In this document: piece by piece, positions 60,201-64,000 of the stretch
Position numbering within the stretch: the first letter of the stretch is position 1
Layout of the letters: every line of letters starts with the position of its first letter
Source: Streptomyces sp. JH14
GTDB taxonomy: Bacteria; Actinomycetota; Actinomycetes; Streptomycetales; Streptomycetaceae
Assembly: GCF_029428675.1 (NCBI RefSeq)
Contig: NZ_JAJNEL010000001.1
Span: forward strand, 1,054,001-1,118,000
DNA length: 64,000 nt
Direction of reading: 5' to 3'
The notes under the pieces: generated by a model
The model's input: only the letters and a program-made list of their open reading frames with translations
Told to the model about the DNA's origin: nothing
The model's database searches: none
Translations under genes and position numbers: made by a program

Positions 60201-60626
60201 GAGGGGGTGGCCGAGGCGCAGGGCGACCGGCAGGCGGTGTACGAGGTACGGACGGCGCAGGCCGAACTCCTGGTGCGTACGGGCCGCCCGCGGGAGGCTC
60301 TGGCACTGCCGGCCGACGGCAGCGGTCCCGGCTCGGCCGCACTGCTGGCGTGGGCGGAGCTGCTGTCGGGACGCCCCGAGCGCGCGGCGCGGCTGGCGGC
60401 GGACGAGGCCGCCCGCGCCGAAACGGCCGGCGAGCAGCTCTCGTCGACCGATGCCCGTACGGTTCACGCGGCGGCCCTCGCGACGCTGGGCCGGGCGCGG
60501 GAGGCACATGAGGAGTTCGGCCGGGCCGCCGCCCTCGCCGCGGAACTCCCGTATCCGGCAGGGGCGTTCGCGGTGGAGCGGGCCGCCGGGGCGGACTGGA
60601 CCAGCCGTCCGGGATTCCCCGGCTGA
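57261..60626 (+). CDS. Large BTAD/AAA-ATPase transcriptional regulator
   Basis: A 1,121-residue regulator of the SARP/AfsR-like type. The first ~95 residues form a winged-helix OmpR-like DNA-binding domain (RVHLFGGFRVNRDG...RALVKLLAVTPGHSLHREQAMEICWPDADPQAALGSLRVALHAARR). The BTAD helical domain occupies about 100-250 (RWPEERAHRVL-type repeats). An ATPase of the STAND/AAA kind follows: Walker A GGEAGVGKTR near 310 and Walker B LLVLDDLHAAD near 420. The last ~470 residues are tetratricopeptide-like repeats. No C-terminal LuxR domain is present. No Shine-Dalgarno site is seen; a TACAGT lies 10 nt upstream. It is the only big regulator here and its target genes are unknown. Confidence 0.87.
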   Translation: MARTFTENEDSTGAAPLLRVHLFGGFRVNRDGGPPLAERWPRPSARALVKLLAVTPGHSLHREQAMEICWPDADPQAALGSLRVALHAARRAVEPELAPRAASSYLAGDGALLRLDPHTVWIDADHAESLAERALDGGTAGELAAALAAFTGELLPEDRYAPWAEARRERLSALCDRVRLALAEAHLADGDTESATEVALRAVAAAPAEERAHRVLIDAYLRQGLRRQAVRQYHLCREALDAELGVRPGHATEQLHLLALDAATTVLPAASALVLPAAIRTPPGPPLRGRIDELDVLLSDDGPPVRLIGGEAGVGKTRLTAEAARRAAEDGTTVLWGAGHDAEGHTPYGAFVEALDAWMADRPSAERARIGGEYPELASLLPTLGQIDAAAERSPEEQRDRLFRATAGLLGDLAATAPVLLVLDDLHAADAGTYQLLSHLARRAVATGADWRFAVTYRAEEFAAADPRRTALDGLTRQGLARTMELGRLDRAQCLAIAADAGARTGLDRVWELSLGNPLFALELARTVHEGANPAALSAPEGVRQLVAARLARLGPAARRVVEAVSVAGGGAALSEVLDMAEHGLHPPLSSAEATDAVDAAVAASVVAERTVVVGGRPMPGLAFRHPLVRLTCYDGLSAARRRQLHSAYAEAVLRRRPDAVDTLASHLARADDPRATHYLRQAAERAAALCANDTADRYYAELTARLDALASDAAQARIDRAVVLRRMARYQEAAAVLREALDDMVRRGDEDGQVLAAARLTEVLVKYRGTDEGEELLRTYPPGPRTLPLAAATHHLAAAVLRFVTGRYASAHTAARIAQDAADAIAGSERRGLLARALGMQATSLGLAGRFAQAREAADLALPHAEAYGDQELLATVVSVLREHARRSGRLAEAVSFGRRAQRLAEHTGDPTAVAFERANLAELHLLLREFTEAREHAEAAARESDGQPAWCTPYALAALARFRMRTDEPGAAELLARAEGVAEAQGDRQAVYEVRTAQAELLVRTGRPREALALPADGSGPGSAALLAWAELLSGRPERAARLAADEAARAETAGEQLSSTDARTVHAAALATLGRAREAHEEFGRAAALAAELPYPAGAFAVERAAGADWTSRPGFPG

Positions 60627-60651
60627 CCTTCGGCACCGGCGGCCTCGCCGG

Positions 60652-62538
60652 TCAGGCGAGCTCCGCGGCCTCCGCACCCGGACGCTCGAACTGGGTGCGG
60701 TACAACTCCTCGTACCGGCCGCCGGCCGCGAGGAGTTCCTCGTGCGTGCCCCGCTCCGCGATCTGCCCGTTCTCCACGACGAGGATGAGATCCGCCGTCC
60801 GTACGGTGGAGAGCCGGTGGGCGATCACCACCGCGGTGCGTCCCTGGAGGGCTTCGGCCAGCGCCTCCTGGACGGCCGCCTCGGAGGTGTTGTCCAGATG
60901 GGCGGTGGCCTCGTCGAGGATGACGACGCGCTGGCGGGCCAGCAGCAGCCGGGCGATGGTGAGCCGCTGGCGTTCGCCGCCGGAGAGCCGGTAGCCGCGT
61001 TCACCGACGACGGTGTCGAGGCCGTCGGGCAGTGCGGCGACCAGGCCGTCCAGCCGCGAGCGGCGCAGTGCGTCCCAGAGGTCCTCCTCGGTGGCTCCCG
61101 GACGGGCGAGGAGGAGGTTGGCGCGGACCGACTCGTGGAAGAGGTGGCCGTCCTGGGTGACCATGCCGAGCGTGTCGCGCAGGGTGTCGGCGGTCAGGTC
61201 GCGTACGTCGATGCCGCCGACGCGTACGGAACCCTCGTCCGTGTCGTACAGCCGGGGCAGCAGCTGGGCGATGGTCGACTTGCCCGCGCCGGACGATCCG
61301 ACCAGGGCCACCGTCTGGCCGGGTTCGGCGCGGAAGGAGATCCCGCGCAGCACTTCGGTGCCGCCCCGGGTGTCCAGGGTGGCGACGTCCTCGAGCGAGG
61401 CGAGGGAGACCTTGTCCGCGGACGGGTAGCCGAAGCGCACGTTGTCGAACTCCACGGACACCGGCCCGTCCGGAACCGCCCGTGCATCCGGCTTCTGCTC
61501 GATGAGCGGCTTGAGGTCGAGGACCTCGAAGACCCTCTCGAAGCTGACGAGCGCGCTCATCACCTCGACGCGTGCTCCGGCGAGAGCGGTGAGGGGTGCG
61601 TACAGCCGGGTCAGCAGAAGGGCGAGAGCGACGACCGCTCCGGCGTCCAGCCGGCCGCGCAGCGTGTAGTACCCGCCGAGCCCGTAGACCAGGGCGAGCG
61701 CCAGCGCCGACACCAGCGTGAGCGCCGTGATGAACGCGGACTGGGCCATGGCCGTGCGGACCCCGATGTCCCGTACGCGACCCGCCCTGGCGGCGAATTC
61801 GGCGGACTCGTCGGCGGGCCGGCCGAAGAGTTTGACCAGGGTCGCGCCGGGCGCGGAGAAGCGCTCGGTCATCCGGGTCCCCATCGCGGCGTTATGGGCC
61901 GCGGCTTCGCGCTGGAGTCTCGCCATCCGCGTTCCCATCCGGCGTGCGGGCAGCACGAACACCGGCAGCAGGACCAGCGCGAGTACGGTGATCTGCCAGG
62001 AGATGCTGAGCATCACGCCGAGGGTGAGCAGCAGGGTGACCACGTTGCTGACGACGCCCGAGAGGGTGTTGCTGAAGGCGCGCTGGGCCCCGATGACGTC
62101 GTTGTTGAGACGGCTGACGAGCGCGCCGGTGCGGGTACGGGTGAAGAACGCGATCGGCATGCGCTGCACATGGTCGAAGACGGCGGTCCGCAGGTCGAGG
62201 ATCAGCCCTTCGCCGAGGGTCGCCGACAGCCAGCGGCCGGCCAGCCCGAGTCCCGCCTCCGCGACGGCGATCACGGCGATGAGCACGGCCAGCCGCGTGA
62301 CGGTCCCCGCCTCCTTGCCGGTCACGATCGCGTTCACGACGCTCCCGGCAAGGACGGGGGTGGCGACCGCGAGCAGCGCGGTCGCCACGCTCAGCGCCAG
62401 GAACACGGCGACCCGGCGCCGGTGCGGGCGGGCGAACGCGGCGATGCGCCGCAGGGTGGTGCGGTCGAAGGGGCGGCGGTCCTGCTGCGCGGTCATGACG
62501 TTGTGGAGCTGCGTCCACGCGGTGGCTTCCATGCTCAT
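60652..62538 (-). CDS. ABC exporter, single-chain TMD-NBD (multidrug type), SoxR-controlled
   Basis: A 628-residue half-transporter. Six membrane helices occupy about residues 35-320 (type I exporter fold, VFLALSVATALLAVATPVLAGSVV first). The ATPase domain has Walker A GSSGAGKST, signature LSGGERQR, Walker B VVILDEAT and the H-loop AHRLSTV. It works as a homo- or heterodimer to pump out hydrophobic or redox-active compounds. The start has no ribosome site: TACGTT lies 6 nt before the ATG at 62538, so translation is leaderless. The promoter carries a SoxR box. In S. coelicolor, an ABC transporter is among the SoxR targets, and this gene resembles that pattern. Confidence 0.9.
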   Translation of the reverse strand: MSMEATAWTQLHNVMTAQQDRRPFDRTTLRRIAAFARPHRRRVAVFLALSVATALLAVATPVLAGSVVNAIVTGKEAGTVTRLAVLIAVIAVAEAGLGLAGRWLSATLGEGLILDLRTAVFDHVQRMPIAFFTRTRTGALVSRLNNDVIGAQRAFSNTLSGVVSNVVTLLLTLGVMLSISWQITVLALVLLPVFVLPARRMGTRMARLQREAAAHNAAMGTRMTERFSAPGATLVKLFGRPADESAEFAARAGRVRDIGVRTAMAQSAFITALTLVSALALALVYGLGGYYTLRGRLDAGAVVALALLLTRLYAPLTALAGARVEVMSALVSFERVFEVLDLKPLIEQKPDARAVPDGPVSVEFDNVRFGYPSADKVSLASLEDVATLDTRGGTEVLRGISFRAEPGQTVALVGSSGAGKSTIAQLLPRLYDTDEGSVRVGGIDVRDLTADTLRDTLGMVTQDGHLFHESVRANLLLARPGATEEDLWDALRRSRLDGLVAALPDGLDTVVGERGYRLSGGERQRLTIARLLLARQRVVILDEATAHLDNTSEAAVQEALAEALQGRTAVVIAHRLSTVRTADLILVVENGQIAERGTHEELLAAGGRYEELYRTQFERPGAEAAELA

Positions 62539-62544
62539 GGAAGG

Positions 62545-62575
62545 AACGTACGACCTCCAGCGGACTTGAGGTCAA
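62545..62575 (-). promoter_or_regulatory. SoxR-box promoter of the ABC exporter
   Basis: On the minus strand TTGACC (62570-62575) and TACGTT (62545-62550) are 19 bp apart, the long spacer typical of MerR-family promoters. The palindrome CCTCAAGTCCGCTGGAGG (62554-62571) fills the spacer and matches the SoxR box (E. coli soxS: CCTCAAGTTAACTTGAGG) at 13-14 of 18 positions, with the strongest agreement in the left half. The start codon follows the -10 by 6 nt. Confidence 0.8.
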
Positions 62576-62613
62576 TCGCCCTGGTCCGCGCGGACCGGTC
62601 CTGCGGAGACGGG

Positions 62614-63984
62614 CTACACGTCGAGGCCCGGAATGTCCCTGGGCAGGGGGCAGATCCGGCGGCCGTAGTGGTCGAAGACGTACAGATGCGCGAGGTCGAC
62701 AAGGAGCGGGACCTGCCCGCCGATGCGCAGCCGCATGTCGGGACCGGTACGGACGACGAGGTCGCTGGACGTGATCGCGGGTCGGTCGGGGCTGCGGGTG
62801 GCGGGCTGCTCGAAGTCGGGGGCCCGATCGTCGAGGGTGACGACGGGGCCGCTGATGTGGCCGGTGGCGCGCTCCCTCAGCCGTTCCAGTACGCCGACTC
62901 CACCACCTGATCCGCCACCGGCGGCGCGGCGGCGGCGCGGGACGGCGCGGCCCGGGCGGGCCGATTCGAGGTCGGGCACCACGGCGGGCTGTGACCCCGT
63001 GTTGAGGTGGACCAGCGCTTCGTGGCCCTGGTACTCGACGTGCTCGACGATGCCGCTCAGTGCGACCTCGCCGGGGCGGGCCTGGCTGGGCGCGGCGATT
63101 CTGGCCGCCTCCGAGCGCAGTCCGACGATGATCTGGCGGCCCTGCTGGATGCGGAGCAACTGGTGGTCGGGGCTGAGCGGTTCGGGCAGCGGCAGCCGCT
63201 GGCGGCCGAGGTCGATCGACATGCGCCCTTCGAGGGGGGCGTGGACGACGGCCTGGAGGAGGTTGATGCGCGGGGTGCCGATGAACGCGGCGACGAAGAC
63301 GTTCTCCGGCAGGGCGTAGACCTCGCGCGGCGGGCTGACCTGCTGGAGCCGTCCGCCCCGCATCACGGCGACCCGGTCGCCGAGGGACATCGCCTCGGAC
63401 TGATCATGCGTCACATAGACGGTAGTGACGCCCAACTCCCTTGTGAGCTGCGATATTTCGGCCCGCAGATGGTTGCGCAGCTTCGCGTCGAGGTTGGAGA
63501 GCGGCTCGTCCATCAGGAACGCGGAGGGCTGGCGCGAGATGGCCCGTCCCATGGCGACGCGCTGGCGCTCACCGCCGGAGAGCTGACCGGGATAGCGGTC
63601 GAGGACGCTTTCGATGCCGAGCAGCCTGGCCGTGCTCTCGATGCGCTCACTGTTGTCCTGGCGCGGGTTCTCCAGCTTCAACGGAAAACCGATGTTGGCC
63701 CGGTTGGTCATGGTCGGGTAGAGCGCAAAGTTCTGGAAGACCATGGCCATACCGCGTTCGCGGGGCTCTATGTCGTTGGCCGGTTCACCGTCGAGCAGGA
63801 GCTCGCCCTCGGTGATCTCCTCCAGGCCGGCGATCATGCGGAGCACGGTCGACTTGCCGCACCCCGACGGGCCGAGCAGGACGACGAATTCGCCGGGGTC
63901 GATGGAGAGCGAGAAGCGGTCGACGGCACGTGGGGACCGTCCGTACGCCTTGCTGACGTTGTGCAGGGAGATCGCGCGAGTCAT
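62614..63984 (-). CDS. ABC transporter ATPase of the MsiK/UgpC (carbohydrate import) type
   Basis: A 456-residue CUT1-type ATPase. Walker A GPSGCGKST lies at about residues 38-46, LSGGERQRVAMGRAISRQPSAFLMDEPLSNLDAKLRNHL contains the signature and Walker B motifs, and VTHDQSEAMSLGDRVAVM the H-loop. The C-terminal half is the TOBE/OB regulatory domain (MsiK/UgpC length 360-380), but this protein is ~80 residues longer owing to a low-complexity Arg/Gly insert (RRRRAAGGGSGGGVG). It would energise one or several sugar importers; no permease genes are in view. The start ATG at 63984 lies 16 nt from the right edge, so its upstream context is cut off. Confidence 0.87.
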   Translation of the reverse strand: MTRAISLHNVSKAYGRSPRAVDRFSLSIDPGEFVVLLGPSGCGKSTVLRMIAGLEEITEGELLLDGEPANDIEPRERGMAMVFQNFALYPTMTNRANIGFPLKLENPRQDNSERIESTARLLGIESVLDRYPGQLSGGERQRVAMGRAISRQPSAFLMDEPLSNLDAKLRNHLRAEISQLTRELGVTTVYVTHDQSEAMSLGDRVAVMRGGRLQQVSPPREVYALPENVFVAAFIGTPRINLLQAVVHAPLEGRMSIDLGRQRLPLPEPLSPDHQLLRIQQGRQIIVGLRSEAARIAAPSQARPGEVALSGIVEHVEYQGHEALVHLNTGSQPAVVPDLESARPGRAVPRRRRAAGGGSGGGVGVLERLRERATGHISGPVVTLDDRAPDFEQPATRSPDRPAITSSDLVVRTGPDMRLRIGGQVPLLVDLAHLYVFDHYGRRICPLPRDIPGLDV

Positions 63985-64000
63985 GTGGTTCCGCCCGGGT

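Overview
The window is a stretch of high-G+C actinobacterial chromosome, almost certainly from Streptomyces. The support is the third-position G+C of every gene, a chaplin pair (one long chaplin with a sortase signal, one short chaplin), a mycothiol-linked formaldehyde dehydrogenase, a four-cysteine SoxR, many TetR regulators and several genes that appear to be translated from leaderless mRNAs. The order chaplin pair, gluconate genes, soxR, acyl-CoA genes and aldehyde/alcohol dehydrogenases recalls the S. coelicolor region around chpC/chpH and soxR (from memory, not computed). It reads as chromosome with scattered decay, not as a mobile island. No integrase, transposase gene, CRISPR array or biosynthetic cluster is visible.

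Layout. 1-4.4 kb: end of a helicase-like gene, two small conserved genes, chpC and chpH with a sigma-BldN-like promoter, an M20 peptidase and a tRNA-Leu(GAG). 4.5-19.7 kb: an antiporter and an aldose epimerase, a GH15 glycosidase wrecked by a frameshift and a large internal deletion, a glucose-dehydrogenase-like SDR, lacZ, a pseudouridine synthase, a coupled mycothiol-dependent formaldehyde oxidation pair, and an amidohydrolase/permease pair with a divergent TetR gene. 19.7-34 kb: gntR with 48-49 bp tandem repeats at its 3' end, gntK and gntP, a cytochrome b/molybdopterin oxidoreductase pair, a permease, an FAD dehydrogenase, a NUDIX/DUF202 cluster and glucarate dehydratase. 34-42.5 kb: a phosphotransferase/acyl-CoA dehydrogenase operon and an SDR/acyl-CoA ligase/TetR operon that carry the same 19-bp operator, a GH18 chitinase and a NamZ-type muramidase. 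42.5-56 kb: a secreted penicillin acylase homologue, soxR, a MaoC hydratase and TetR that share a 16-bp operator, an acyl-CoA dehydrogenase and divergent TetR, an EamA transporter, PPK2, and an aldehyde/alcohol dehydrogenase operon. 56-64 kb: a 164-bp MITE, a multiply frameshifted secreted-protein gene, a 1,121-residue BTAD/ATPase regulator, an ABC exporter driven by a SoxR-box promoter, and an MsiK/UgpC-type ABC ATPase.

The strongest integrated signal is regulatory. Three TetR-type operators recur in pairs within the window and link a regulator to acyl-CoA or dehydrogenase genes, and the exporter carries a well-formed SoxR box about 16 kb from soxR. No wholly new system could be proven from sequence alone. 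The best candidates are these small split regulons, the duplicated 3' end of gntR, and two non-autonomous repeat elements.
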